This document shows, one piece after another, positions 17,681-27,387 of a DNA stretch of 64,000 bases; within the stretch, counting starts at the first letter, position 1; every line of letters starts with the position of its first letter. The stretch covers positions 1-64,000 of IMG/VR virus record IMGVR_UViG_3300019360_000008; one strand, written 5' to 3'. The notes under the pieces were generated by a model. The model did no database searches, had not been told where the DNA came from, and saw only the letters and a list, made by a program, of their open reading frames with translations. Source of the DNA: a virus. The position numbers and the translations under genes are program-made.

Positions 17681-20600
17681 ATGGAAGACTTATCCAAAAT
17701 TAAACATGTTGCGCCCGGTGACCCGGTAGCCGCAGAAGTAACGTCGCAGCCAACGCGGGCGATCGAGCTTCGGCTCAAGCAGCTGCAGGAGATCAGCTCC
17801 TCGGCCTCGGGCAACAGTAACCGCCTAGTCATCCCGAACGTCCGCATCGCGTCTTCGGTGGCGCTTTACAATACAGTCTATTTCGATCCCAACACGGACC
17901 AGTTCGAGCAAGGTCTGGCTGGCGTGACGGTCAAATCCGACACGTTCACTCTCAACCCCTCGGCGGTTGCCGTGGGTATCGTGGTGGCCCGCAAGTCCTC
18001 CACGGTTGCGGACGTCATGGTCGGCGGCTTCGACACGCTCGACACCACGAAGCTCACCGCCCTCTTGGAAACCGGCGAAATCTTCCAGCCCGGAGTGCCT
18101 CTGTATCTTTCGGCGCGTGAGCCGGGAAAGCTGACGCGCTTCGCTCCCAACTTCAAGGTACAGGTCGCACTCACCAGTGACAGTCACTTCATAGTGAATC
18201 CGGTGTACTCCGACCCCGACGCAGTCGAGGTCGTGTACCGCAACCAGCTTGGTATGCGGCCGGTCGGTTCGATCCGCTTGATTCCTGCCGAGAACGTCCG
18301 GTACCAGATCGTCGGCTTCGACGCCTTGGAGAACTACGACATCGGCGACGCCACGGCCTGGCGTACCACCTTTGACCCTGCGTCGACGGTCGACAACCAC
18401 AAGTCCTTCGGGTACTGCGTGGCCGACTCCGTAGTGACCAAGCAACCCAAGAGCCCGGTATTCATCAAGATCGAGGTCGCGCGGACAACCGGCGCGATCA
18501 CCTGCTCGACAGCGGACGCATTCGCCGATCTGGAAAGTGATACGTTTAACGTTCAGACCCTATCTGCTCCGAATAACCTGAACGGTGTTACGTTCAACAA
18601 CGTCCGTACCTACGTGGTGACGGATCGTGCTGGTGCCACGCTCGGTACCCTTTCGTTCAAGTTCACCGACGGGGACATATCCTTCAAACGTCGCGTCTAC
18701 TTCGAGTACCCGGACTCCTTCCAGGGCTGGAAAATGGTCAGCGACCCGTCCGAAGCTACCGCGGTGGCGACCATCGGTATCGGCAACCTGACCGGCATCG
18801 ACCTGACCGACGGCGGCACTGGCTGGTCCAGTGCCCCGACCGTGCAGATTATCGGTGGCGGCGGAACTGGCGCCCAGGCCGTGGCCACTACGGACGGTAA
18901 TGTCATAACGAGTGTCACCATTATCGACTCGGGCTCTGGCTACACCAGTACCCCTGCGATCGCATTCGTTGGCGTCGGTACTGGCGGTACCGCCACGGCC
19001 TACATAGACGGCGTGGTCAGCGTAGAAGTCACACATGGTAGTTTCGGTTACTCAACGGCACCCTCGGTAGTATTTACGGGCGGTGGCGGCTCCGGGGCGA
19101 CTGCTGAGGCCGTCATCAATGACGCCGGTATCATCACGGCCATAAACGTCACGTTCTCGGGCGGCGGTTACACCAGTGCTCCGACCGTTACCTTCACCGG
19201 CATGGTGGTTGACCTAGACGTCACCAATGGTGGAACCGGCTATATCTCGGCCCCCACGGTCACGATCGCGCCTCCTCCGTCCGGTACGACCGCTACGGCC
19301 ATCGTCAATTTCTCCGGCGTCCTGCTGCGGGACGTCGACCGAGCGGCTGGCGGCGTCGACTACACGTCTGATCCGTCCGCTCGCGTAGCAACGGATGACG
19401 GCGGCTACCACTCTCTACTCAAAGCCGAGATCTCCACGAACAGTGTCGTCGGAATACCGGTGACCTCCGCCGGCTCCGGCTACAATACACCCCCTCAAAT
19501 CAGCTTCAGCGGTGGTGGCGGATGCGCAGCCGCTACCGCTTCCGTCTCTGGCGGCGGTGTCGTGTCAGCTTCGGTGTCCTTGCCCGGTAAGGGCTACACC
19601 AGCCTGCCGCTGGTCCTCTTCCATAACGCCACCGGCACTGGGGCTGAGGCTGTAGCTACCCTCAAGGCGATCCAGGCCAAGGTTATGCTCGGTGGTGAAG
19701 GCTACCTGGTCGGTGACTCCATCACGCTTGCGGGCGGAACCTTTGGTACCGGTGCGGTGGTCCAAGTGGCCAGTGTTACGAGCGCCAACGGTATCGTTGG
19801 CGAAATCACGGCCGTTACGGTCCTAACTCCGGGGTCTTACTCCGAACTACCCGGCAATCTCGTCGAGCAGGACATCACGAGCGGTGTCGGCGTCGGTGCC
19901 AACTTCCGAGTGTTCTGGGGCGTAAACGATCTCACCATCACGGACCCGGGCTCCGGCTATGTTGGTGCCACGACGGTCTCGTTCGCCAACGGCGGTCAGG
20001 TCCGCGCGACGCCCATCATGGACTCGGGCGACGGGATCGACCACATCGTTATATCTCACGCGGGCGCCCACTTTACGTCGGCTCCCACGGTAGTCCTGTC
20101 TGGCGCTGTCGCCGCCGTGGATCCTGTTCTCGGGGCCGCGGTGATCGACGGGGACGGTATCCTGTCTCTCATCACCATCACGGACCCCGGCATCGGGTTC
20201 GGTCAGTTCGGCCCCGGCGGGGTGGAACGAATCGTCATCCGCTCCGGTGGTACTGGTTACACTGCGACTCCGGCGGTTGTACTTGTGGGCGATGACGGTT
20301 CCGGTGCGACCGCTACGGCGTTCGTCAGCGGCGGCAAGGTTACTAGCGTGCTCGTTACGGCACCTGGCAATAATTACAGAAATCCTCCCGTGGTTACTTT
20401 CGTTGGCGGTAATGGATCTGGCGCGGAAGCGGCAGCTTATCTACAACGTGCGGTCGGGTTCAGTGGTGGGGGTCGCGCCGTCTCCGGCGTCCCAACGGTC
20501 ACGAACGGATCGGTCACCGATGTACAAGTTACCGCGGGCGGAACTGGCTACTCGGCCAGCTTCCCGGTGAGCTTCATTGGCGGTGGCGGTTCCGGTGCGA

Positions 20601-22585
20601 CCGCTACGGCGTTCGCCACGGCAGGCGTCGTCACCAGCGTCCTGATCCTTACTCCTGGCTCTGGCTACACTACGGCTCCGGCGGCTGACTTCTCGGCCGG
20701 CCTCGGAACTGGGGCTACGGCCACGGTTACGATCTCTCTCAATGAACTTGAACTCGACGAGGTCGTCGCAACCACGCCGGGCTCGGGGTATTCCTACCAG
20801 CCTCGTCCGGTGTTCACCGCGGCGCCTGGCGGTGGGGCTGAGGCAACCGCCTCCGTCCTGGCCGGCGCAGTCACCAGCATCTCGGTTGACAACGGTGGCT
20901 CCCGCTTTACGGTGGCACCGATCGTCATCTTATCAGGTGGTGGCGGCTCCGGGGCCAAAGCTTCCGCCTCGATCACGAACGGAGTGGTCACCAGCATATC
21001 GGTCGACGCCGGCGGTACAGGCTATTCCAGTGCCCCTACGGTCAGCTTCTCGATGGGTGCCGGCGCCGAGGGTGAAACCCGACTCAAGGCGGTATCCGCC
21101 ACGGTCCTCGCGGCCGGTGCTGGTTACGCGGTAAGTGACACCATTACGGTGAATGGCGGCGATCCAGACAGTCCGCTGATCCTGGACGTCGTTTCAATCG
21201 GTTTTGCCGGTGACATCACGGCAGTCGCCATAAATGATGCAGGCTCTTACAAAGTGGTCGCCCCGAACGGGAGCGGACAGCTTAGTACGTCTGGCACTGG
21301 TGTCGGTGCCACATTCGCAATCGATTGGGGCGTCGAGAAGACCATCATCACGGCCGGCGGTCAGAACTACCCAACGCCTCCAATCATCGGATTTTGTGGC
21401 GGCGGGCAGGCCGAAGCCTACTTCGTCCCTGGCGGTGAGGTCCTGAGCCTCACGATCGACATTCCCGGCGACGGTTATACATCTCCTCCGACAGTCTCCT
21501 TCACGGGCGGCGGCGGAACTGGTGCAGCCGCGGTGGCGACCATCAGTGGCGACGGCGGCTCCCGTAGCGCAACGAAGCTGCAGATCCGAACTTATCACGA
21601 CGATTACGACGACAACGCCACGGTTGAATTTCCGGCGCCAAACCAAGCTGATTTCTTTTACAATCTGTTCGCGGACCCCGTGGCTAAGAGCCGTTGGCCG
21701 TCCGTACCGACGGAGAAGACCACATTCCTGATGAACGGCCTCGAAACCCTCACGGGCGTACTCAATGAGGGCACCAAGGACTTCGACACCGTCGACTGCG
21801 ACGTCGGCCTCTCCCGGAAGGCCATATATTGGACAACGAACCACATCGACGCTTGTCCGTGGGATCGGTTCTACGAGACCTTCCGGCGCGAGCCTGGAAC
21901 TGGCGGAACCGACAACATCCTGCCAGGCACCGGCGATGATGCCCAGGATACAAACTTTCGTTGGTGGGAGCACACCTACAAATACGAACCCAATCGCAAT
22001 AAGGGCTGGCTGTATATCAACCGACTCAGCCGGTTCCATCAGTCTGGCCGGGTGGTTAGTCTCGCGGTCGAAAGTCCGTTGCAGTTGATCAACCTGGAGA
22101 ATGGGCAAGACAGTGGTGGTCGTCCTCTCCCTGGACAGCTATTGCTACGTCTGAACAACCAGACCAATATCTTGTCGGCGGTAAGCCCACAAATAGACAT
22201 GTCGACCACTGGCACCGTGGTGGCTATCTACCAGAACCTTACGGGTCGCAACGTGATGCTCTCGTCCGTTATCCTTACGACAATCTTCCAGCTCACCGGA
22301 GCTGGGTCAGTCGTTACAGCAAACAACGCACGGATTACGATCGGTACCCAGGCCGGAAACTTTCGGAACATTATCGGCAATCTGAATCCGAACACGGTCA
22401 CCCAGGCCGGCCGCGATTGTAACCTCATCGACCAGAACCAGGTCAAGGAGCTATTCCCCGACGAGGACTTTGCATACTCACTCATCGCCCCCAATGAGAT
22501 CGTCTACCTGAAGGTGGATGAAGCCGCTGGCGGTCCAATCCAGTCGCAGATTGCTGTGGCCCGCCTCAAAGGTCACGTGCTCTAA
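17681..22585 (+). CDS. Large repeat-rich tail fibre / spike protein
   Basis: A 1634-residue protein. Residues 1-340 are a non-repetitive head region likely to attach to the baseplate. Residues about 375-1293 hold some twenty degenerate units with the core GGTGYSSAPTVSFSGGGGSG followed by an Ala-rich strand and a 'VTSISV' strand, a pattern typical of extended beta-solenoid or beta-sandwich fibres. Two longer modules (nt about 19671-19922 and 21082-21330) match one in the wedge-type protein at 14667. The C-terminal part (residues about 1300-1634) is a distinct globular domain, perhaps the receptor-binding tip. Host binding is inferred from architecture. Confidence 0.65.
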   Translation: MEDLSKIKHVAPGDPVAAEVTSQPTRAIELRLKQLQEISSSASGNSNRLVIPNVRIASSVALYNTVYFDPNTDQFEQGLAGVTVKSDTFTLNPSAVAVGIVVARKSSTVADVMVGGFDTLDTTKLTALLETGEIFQPGVPLYLSAREPGKLTRFAPNFKVQVALTSDSHFIVNPVYSDPDAVEVVYRNQLGMRPVGSIRLIPAENVRYQIVGFDALENYDIGDATAWRTTFDPASTVDNHKSFGYCVADSVVTKQPKSPVFIKIEVARTTGAITCSTADAFADLESDTFNVQTLSAPNNLNGVTFNNVRTYVVTDRAGATLGTLSFKFTDGDISFKRRVYFEYPDSFQGWKMVSDPSEATAVATIGIGNLTGIDLTDGGTGWSSAPTVQIIGGGGTGAQAVATTDGNVITSVTIIDSGSGYTSTPAIAFVGVGTGGTATAYIDGVVSVEVTHGSFGYSTAPSVVFTGGGGSGATAEAVINDAGIITAINVTFSGGGYTSAPTVTFTGMVVDLDVTNGGTGYISAPTVTIAPPPSGTTATAIVNFSGVLLRDVDRAAGGVDYTSDPSARVATDDGGYHSLLKAEISTNSVVGIPVTSAGSGYNTPPQISFSGGGGCAAATASVSGGGVVSASVSLPGKGYTSLPLVLFHNATGTGAEAVATLKAIQAKVMLGGEGYLVGDSITLAGGTFGTGAVVQVASVTSANGIVGEITAVTVLTPGSYSELPGNLVEQDITSGVGVGANFRVFWGVNDLTITDPGSGYVGATTVSFANGGQVRATPIMDSGDGIDHIVISHAGAHFTSAPTVVLSGAVAAVDPVLGAAVIDGDGILSLITITDPGIGFGQFGPGGVERIVIRSGGTGYTATPAVVLVGDDGSGATATAFVSGGKVTSVLVTAPGNNYRNPPVVTFVGGNGSGAEAAAYLQRAVGFSGGGRAVSGVPTVTNGSVTDVQVTAGGTGYSASFPVSFIGGGGSGATATAFATAGVVTSVLILTPGSGYTTAPAADFSAGLGTGATATVTISLNELELDEVVATTPGSGYSYQPRPVFTAAPGGGAEATASVLAGAVTSISVDNGGSRFTVAPIVILSGGGGSGAKASASITNGVVTSISVDAGGTGYSSAPTVSFSMGAGAEGETRLKAVSATVLAAGAGYAVSDTITVNGGDPDSPLILDVVSIGFAGDITAVAINDAGSYKVVAPNGSGQLSTSGTGVGATFAIDWGVEKTIITAGGQNYPTPPIIGFCGGGQAEAYFVPGGEVLSLTIDIPGDGYTSPPTVSFTGGGGTGAAAVATISGDGGSRSATKLQIRTYHDDYDDNATVEFPAPNQADFFYNLFADPVAKSRWPSVPTEKTTFLMNGLETLTGVLNEGTKDFDTVDCDVGLSRKAIYWTTNHIDACPWDRFYETFRREPGTGGTDNILPGTGDDAQDTNFRWWEHTYKYEPNRNKGWLYINRLSRFHQSGRVVSLAVESPLQLINLENGQDSGGRPLPGQLLLRLNNQTNILSAVSPQIDMSTTGTVVAIYQNLTGRNVMLSSVILTTIFQLTGAGSVVTANNARITIGTQAGNFRNIIGNLNPNTVTQAGRDCNLIDQNQVKELFPDEDFAYSLIAPNEIVYLKVDEAAGGPIQSQIAVARLKGHVL
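18811..21560 (+). repeat. Gly-rich beta-repeat array inside the fibre gene
   Basis: About twenty degenerate units of roughly 120 bases. Each encodes Gly-Gly/Ser-x-Gly-Tyr, then Ala/Pro-Pro-x-Val, a Gly stretch and an Ala-Thr-Ala strand. DNA identity is high between some units, for example GGCGGTGGCGGTTCCGG-like segments, making slippage or recombination between units likely. Confidence 0.8.
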
Positions 22586-22591
22586 TTCGTT

Positions 22592-23470
22592 ATGGCCTCG
22601 ATCAAACTGATCAAATATATGTCCGAAGCCCTCACGGGGCAGCCGGCCAATCAGCAGGTGTGGCCCATCAGCATCACGGCTGAAGGTATCGACATGCCCA
22701 GCGAGATCTTCGTCTATCACATCGCCGTAGCCGGAAGCGCCTTCGATGGCGACATATTTGAGTGTGTTGCCAGTCCGCCCCAGCTGCATGAACTTCCTGC
22801 TAACCAAGCGGCTCCGATCAGCGAGGATTACCAGGTTCCGTTCTACCGTCGGAATATTTGTGAATTCTTTGCGAGATCGGCCTCTGAAGCTCAGCGCATC
22901 TGGGAAGTCATCCAAGAAGACGTCGCCATCCTGGTCCGGGATGTCAATGCCAGCAATACCCTCACGGCGGTTGAAGTAGCAGCCGTGACCGAGGAAGCAA
23001 TCGTTCAGGAAAGCCAAAGCATGCACCCTCCAATTCGTCACCTTCTGTCTTATCATCCATGCGGCGTGGCCGGCCTCGTCGTCGACGTGCAGACCATCTC
23101 GGCCCCATTCACGCCCGACAAGGACGGCTGGCTACCAACCAGCCAGGCAGGTTCATTCCTACCTCCTCCCGGCGGCGTCTTGTTCTACAACATCGAGCAG
23201 GATCCCGAGCTTAAGGCGTTGTTCCCGCTCAAGGAGCCCTGGAGTGGACATCAACTTACGCGCAACGGCATCTTGCTGCAGTTTGGCGTACACTACACGA
23301 TCACGAAGGACACGATCTGGTGGCTGGAGTTCAACCCTGCGACACTCGCTGCGTACACGCGCTTGACCGGACAGGTCCAAGATGCCAACTTTCCGTGGCC
23401 TGTTGATTACGTTAACCGGAACAATCCTGGCGACACGACCCCTAATTTCACCTTACAGATCTTCCAATGA
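22592..23470 (+). CDS. Uncharacterised tail protein
   Basis: A 292-residue protein six bases after the fibre gene and overlapping the next by ATGA. Residues 1-75 and 190-292 are beta-rich with many aromatic residues (IWWLEFNPATLAAYTRL), the middle is helical. It could be a fibre chaperone or a distal fibre part, as such genes often follow the main fibre gene, but no family is recognised. Confidence 0.55.
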   Translation: MASIKLIKYMSEALTGQPANQQVWPISITAEGIDMPSEIFVYHIAVAGSAFDGDIFECVASPPQLHELPANQAAPISEDYQVPFYRRNICEFFARSASEAQRIWEVIQEDVAILVRDVNASNTLTAVEVAAVTEEAIVQESQSMHPPIRHLLSYHPCGVAGLVVDVQTISAPFTPDKDGWLPTSQAGSFLPPPGGVLFYNIEQDPELKALFPLKEPWSGHQLTRNGILLQFGVHYTITKDTIWWLEFNPATLAAYTRLTGQVQDANFPWPVDYVNRNNPGDTTPNFTLQIFQ

Positions 23471-23907
23471 GTAACTTTGCCATTCCGGGGTTTATGGTGC
23501 CGGAGACCCCGAAGAACGATGAGCGTATTTTCGCAACGCCTGACGGTACAATCATTTGGGACGTTATGCCCGCTCCCGACGATCGGCAGCTGCCTGTCTT
23601 CGATTTTGAGCTGTCGCTCTTCCATCGTGGTAAGGACATGCGCCGATTGGTGATCGACCAAAACCAGATCACGTTAATGAATATCGCGAACGAACTGGGA
23701 AGTCGGATCATTCGGGCCGTCATACCGGCAAGCTGCGTAGCCATCGAGCCCGGAACCTTCCGTCTTGAGGCGTTTATGGGGGCAGGGCGTCAGCGCGTAG
23801 CTGAGAAGTGGGTCACGGTTGAACCGTCAGTGGTCAATGAAGCTGTCCTGCAACTCAACCAACTTCACGATTGCCCGACTTGGCTCAAGCCCGACACATC
23901 GTCCTGA
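23467..23907 (+). CDS. Uncharacterised tail protein, end of plus-strand structural cluster
   Basis: A 146-residue beta-rich protein, coupled to the preceding gene by ATGA. It is the last gene of the rightward structural run; its final 43 bases overlap the 3' end of the convergent gene on the minus strand. No family is recognised and no terminator is visible between the two convergent genes. Confidence 0.55.
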   Translation: MSNFAIPGFMVPETPKNDERIFATPDGTIIWDVMPAPDDRQLPVFDFELSLFHRGKDMRRLVIDQNQITLMNIANELGSRIIRAVIPASCVAIEPGTFRLEAFMGAGRQRVAEKWVTVEPSVVNEAVLQLNQLHDCPTWLKPDTSS

Positions 23908-26312
23908 CCGGGCTCCTCCGGGTCTTCTGCAGAGTCATCAATCCGCAACTTAATCGGCCGTCCATAAAAGTCAGACAAGAGGGCGGTCAACCTCTCTGCA
24001 TCTACCAGGAGGTTTTTTGCTCCGTACGGCCGAGGATTTAACCCGGCTGCCTGCAGCTCCCCCATAAGGGTGCTGCGACTCTTATTCATACGACGCACGA
24101 GTGCGATGGCGGCCTGATCCACCAGGCTGAACTTAAACAACCGACTAGGGTCAACAGGGGCGCACCGGAGCAAAATCTCAAACAACAGCGGTGTCTCATT
24201 AGAGAGTAGGTAGTTGCCTCGGTGATCGGTATACCGCTCGATAGCTGCCTGACCTTCGCGCAACAGCACGGGATAATTAGGCAGCTCGCGAGAGACCAGT
24301 TGATGGCTGACTCCCCGGGTACGCAGGAAGCCCTGGATGACGCTGTGAAAGATGTTGCGGGCCAGCCATATAACCTGGCACTTCTGCTCTGGCGTCATTG
24401 GTGCGCCAATGACGGCTCCAGTAGGTGAGACAATGAAACATGGGTAGCTCAGTGTACGGAGCAGTTCAGGTGCCGCGCATTTGACCATACACGGAAACCC
24501 GTTCATAGCTTCAAAGGCCCATTTGACTCCTACGTCCGTGATATAAAGCGGACCCTTCTGCTCCAAGCCGAGCAGTACGGCCGTTAAAATCTCGGTAGTA
24601 TCTTTCCCGGCGTGAACCTCGATAGGTCCTAGCGGGGCTTTTAGGTACGCGCGAAGTATCATGGCCACTACGAGCGCAATAGCGGTACGAGCAGCCGGAG
24701 GAACTTCCTGCTTCAAATCGCACGTCGGTACCTCCGTGAAGCAACAAAACTGGTCAAAATGTTTACGGCCTGGATGTGGAATACGAGAGCTGGTCTGTAC
24801 CCCCGTGGTGCGAATAACCCAGCTGGGAGTCTCGTACACATCCAGTCCAGTCCACCCAAGAGCGCCCACACCGCGACGGCTCATGACTTCAGAGACTTGC
24901 TGCACCATAATGGCCCGAATCAACTTTGAATGGGTTGAGTCCAGGATACAGGGAAGCTTGGATGCAGAGTCCGGCAAGGTCTCACTGACAGCAGCTTGCG
25001 CCAGGAACTCCAGAACGTCGGGCTTGGTCAGGTCCTTTTTCCTGATCGAAACCGGGTAAGTTCGGTTGTCGAAAATAAGTCGGCCGGCGTAGAAGACCTC
25101 AGACATTTTCCCTGCATCCATGAAGGTCAGGGCATAGTCGATGTGGATCAGGAAGTTCGTCAAGGCAATGTGTTCGGTCCCCTTGATCGCAATTAGCCCG
25201 GTAGTCGTTTCTCGGATCTCGTACGGCCCTGAGCGATACACCCGAAGCTGGTCCAGAAGAACTTGCAGTTTAGTTGCCTGACTGAAAAGCTTTGCATCTT
25301 TCAAATCTTGTTGTAATCCGACCACAAGATCTTGCTCGTGCCGTATGAATGTCAGGACTTCGCGAATCGTGGGGTCAATCTTTTCGCTTGTCAAGAGGCG
25401 GGCCAACTCTCCAGTCACGAACTGCTGAGACATCACGCGGGTATTGTCGGGCAGTTGAACCTGCAGTGAATGGAAATTACGACGGTGCAGAATAATGTCC
25501 TTCAAGGAATGCGTCGAGTAGGCGATCCCAACGTTGAGTCGATAGTCGTTGTACTGGTTGGCTGGTGTCTGACGAACGCAGACGACGCCACGCATTTTGT
25601 CGGCACTGGCGAACTCGGCCGAGTACACGCGACAGACCTCCATGTCCTTACGAAGGATTCGGGACTCTATCCAGTGAGTACCGAGTATACCAAAAAAGGT
25701 TGTGCGACAGCGCTCGACCTCGACCCACTGATCAACGCCAGTCCTGACATCCACCACACGCCAAGCGGCAATGGTCCAGGGGTTGCGCATATACGGGAAA
25801 CACGCGTATGTTCCTTTGGTGTCAAACTTTGCATCTATGAGACCGTGGATAGCCTGTCCGGTAATGCCGAGTACGAAGGGGGCTACCGCAAGAGGGTTGA
25901 GCCCTTGCTTGGTCATCCACATGTTCACGATCGCCAGCTGTGGATCGTTTACGATATTACCTCTCATCCTAATGAACGTCATGAACTTAGCTCGACGTTC
26001 AGCAGCTTCACCGATTGTAACATCGCGGTACAGCTCCGGAGAGTAGCTGCCTCCGGTCAGCAGGCTGCCGTAGGTGCAGATCAGGTAGTCAATCGCTGAC
26101 TCATAAGACCCTGACCTGAATGCCAGGAAGTCCAGTATGCTGCCGGCGATAAACTTGCCGGATTCCGTTAGTTCCACGATGCCACCTTGGTCAACGCGGA
26201 AGCGTAATCCTGCGTCCTCAAACACATAATTTCGCGGGCTTACTTCCTTAACCTCGATCCCCAGCGCGTGGAGGACCTGCCAAGCATCCATCTGCTCAAT
26301 CTTCAGTTGCAT
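23865..26312 (-). CDS. 815-residue protein of unknown function, possibly degenerate primase-helicase
   Basis: One of two long minus-strand genes. Residues 30-90 (YVFEDAGLRFRVDQGG ... SILDFLAFRSGSYESAIDYL) resemble the region after the zinc finger in DnaG-type primases. Residues about 570-620 hold a P-loop-like stretch (GPIEVHAGKDTTEILTAVLL) where the expected GxxxxGK(S/T) is altered to AGKDTT. The C-terminal 60 residues look like a winged helix. No intact Walker A, TOPRIM or zinc-binding set is visible, so the protein may be an inactivated or novel relative. It starts at ATG 26312, facing the gene at 26344; its -35/-10 signals are not clear. The prediction is inference. Confidence 0.6.
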   Translation of the reverse strand: MQLKIEQMDAWQVLHALGIEVKEVSPRNYVFEDAGLRFRVDQGGIVELTESGKFIAGSILDFLAFRSGSYESAIDYLICTYGSLLTGGSYSPELYRDVTIGEAAERRAKFMTFIRMRGNIVNDPQLAIVNMWMTKQGLNPLAVAPFVLGITGQAIHGLIDAKFDTKGTYACFPYMRNPWTIAAWRVVDVRTGVDQWVEVERCRTTFFGILGTHWIESRILRKDMEVCRVYSAEFASADKMRGVVCVRQTPANQYNDYRLNVGIAYSTHSLKDIILHRRNFHSLQVQLPDNTRVMSQQFVTGELARLLTSEKIDPTIREVLTFIRHEQDLVVGLQQDLKDAKLFSQATKLQVLLDQLRVYRSGPYEIRETTTGLIAIKGTEHIALTNFLIHIDYALTFMDAGKMSEVFYAGRLIFDNRTYPVSIRKKDLTKPDVLEFLAQAAVSETLPDSASKLPCILDSTHSKLIRAIMVQQVSEVMSRRGVGALGWTGLDVYETPSWVIRTTGVQTSSRIPHPGRKHFDQFCCFTEVPTCDLKQEVPPAARTAIALVVAMILRAYLKAPLGPIEVHAGKDTTEILTAVLLGLEQKGPLYITDVGVKWAFEAMNGFPCMVKCAAPELLRTLSYPCFIVSPTGAVIGAPMTPEQKCQVIWLARNIFHSVIQGFLRTRGVSHQLVSRELPNYPVLLREGQAAIERYTDHRGNYLLSNETPLLFEILLRCAPVDPSRLFKFSLVDQAAIALVRRMNKSRSTLMGELQAAGLNPRPYGAKNLLVDAERLTALLSDFYGRPIKLRIDDSAEDPEEPGQDDVSGLSQVGQS

Positions 26313-26335
26313 ATTGTTTAGCCCCAGAGTATCCT
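26307..26335 (+). promoter_or_regulatory. Promoter, leaderless type
   Basis: TTGCAT at 26307-26312, 17-nt spacer, TATCCT at 26330-26335; ATG 26344 lies eight bases after the -10 box. The -35 box overlaps the start codon of the divergent minus-strand gene. Confidence 0.4.
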
Positions 26336-26343
26336 ACCGACGT

Positions 26344-27387
26344 ATGGATTTCATCACTGATCAGTCCGGTCGGTACCTGGTTCAGCTCTCCAGGCTACTC
26401 GACGTCCCTGACTTCGTCAAGAGCGCCGCAGTCGATCTTGATGAGGTCGCCGGACTTCAGCCGCATGAATTTGCCGACTCTGTTAACCGCGAGTTTCCTA
26501 TTGTGGATCCGGGTCAAGTGTACCTTGGGCTGGCGTACGTGAAACTCGCCGGTATCGAGAACCCCCAGCTGGTTACCCGGCTCAAGCGCGCCGCCGCCCT
26601 CCACAAGATTGAGGGAGAAATTGCCAAACTGGACGAAGTCCTCGGTGCGCAGACCAAGCAGGCCAATACCCATGATTTTGCAGTCACGATCGATTTTGAG
26701 GGCGCCCCGGATCACATGAAGGTCGCCGGCATCAAGAATTTCTATCCGATCCATACGCCGGAGGCCATCGAGAATTCAGCCCGCCAGATCTGTGCTGATC
26801 AGAGTCGAATACCAATGGGCCTTTTCATCGCGGGCTGTCAGGCCCTCGTAAAGGCTGCGCGTACTCATGCGGTACCACCGCGGCTGATCCCGTCCACGGT
26901 TTGGGAGTTCGGCGATGATTACTTCGTGGATTACGACCACGTGTCGTTCCAGGCTGCGAAGCGGGCTAGCGTCACGGGTGATGAAATTTACCGCGAGATC
27001 GCCAAGTCTGCATCTGAGGATCTCAACACTCCCATCGGGGATTGGATTGACGCTTGGCGTGAAGCTGATCACCAGCACGGCATTGAAGGCAAGCCGGGAG
27101 TGAAGGATGCATATCTGGTCTTTTACTCAGGAGTTGACAAGCAAGCGTTCGATCAGCGTATGGCTGACTGGCTTGTGGTGGGTGGTGCGGCCGTTCCCAA
27201 GAGTGCATTGGCCGCTGTGCCGCTCGACGCGCTCCGGAAGAATTTCCCTTCGGCGGTGGCAGGTGATTTGACGACTCTTGTCAAGCATGCTACCAATGAT
27301 ACGGGAATGAAATTGCAGGAAGTCTGTCAATCCTTGTCAGAGCCGGTTCAGAAGGTTCTTCTGAGTCTGGTTCTGCGTCATGCCTGA
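26344..27387 (+). CDS. Uncharacterised phage protein
   Basis: A 347-residue protein. A TTG ten codons upstream (26314) keeps the frame open, but the promoter occupies that stretch, so ATG 26344 is preferred. Residues about 10-70 have the pattern of an unknown family seen in large phages: a short helix, 'AVDLDEVAGLQPHEFADSVN', then REFPIVDPGQVYLGLAY. The C-terminal half is helical. No catalytic motif. The stop overlaps the next ATG (TGATG). Confidence 0.6.
   Translation: MDFITDQSGRYLVQLSRLLDVPDFVKSAAVDLDEVAGLQPHEFADSVNREFPIVDPGQVYLGLAYVKLAGIENPQLVTRLKRAAALHKIEGEIAKLDEVLGAQTKQANTHDFAVTIDFEGAPDHMKVAGIKNFYPIHTPEAIENSARQICADQSRIPMGLFIAGCQALVKAARTHAVPPRLIPSTVWEFGDDYFVDYDHVSFQAAKRASVTGDEIYREIAKSASEDLNTPIGDWIDAWREADHQHGIEGKPGVKDAYLVFYSGVDKQAFDQRMADWLVVGGAAVPKSALAAVPLDALRKNFPSAVAGDLTTLVKHATNDTGMKLQEVCQSLSEPVQKVLLSLVLRHA

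Noticed and set aside
18811-21560. Periodic repeats that could look like a CRISPR array
   Set aside because: The repeats are degenerate, in frame and translate to a continuous Gly-rich protein; there are no unique spacers of constant length.
26314-26343. TTG start ten codons before ATG 26344
   Set aside because: The stretch carries the -10 box of the gene's likely promoter, so it is probably not translated.
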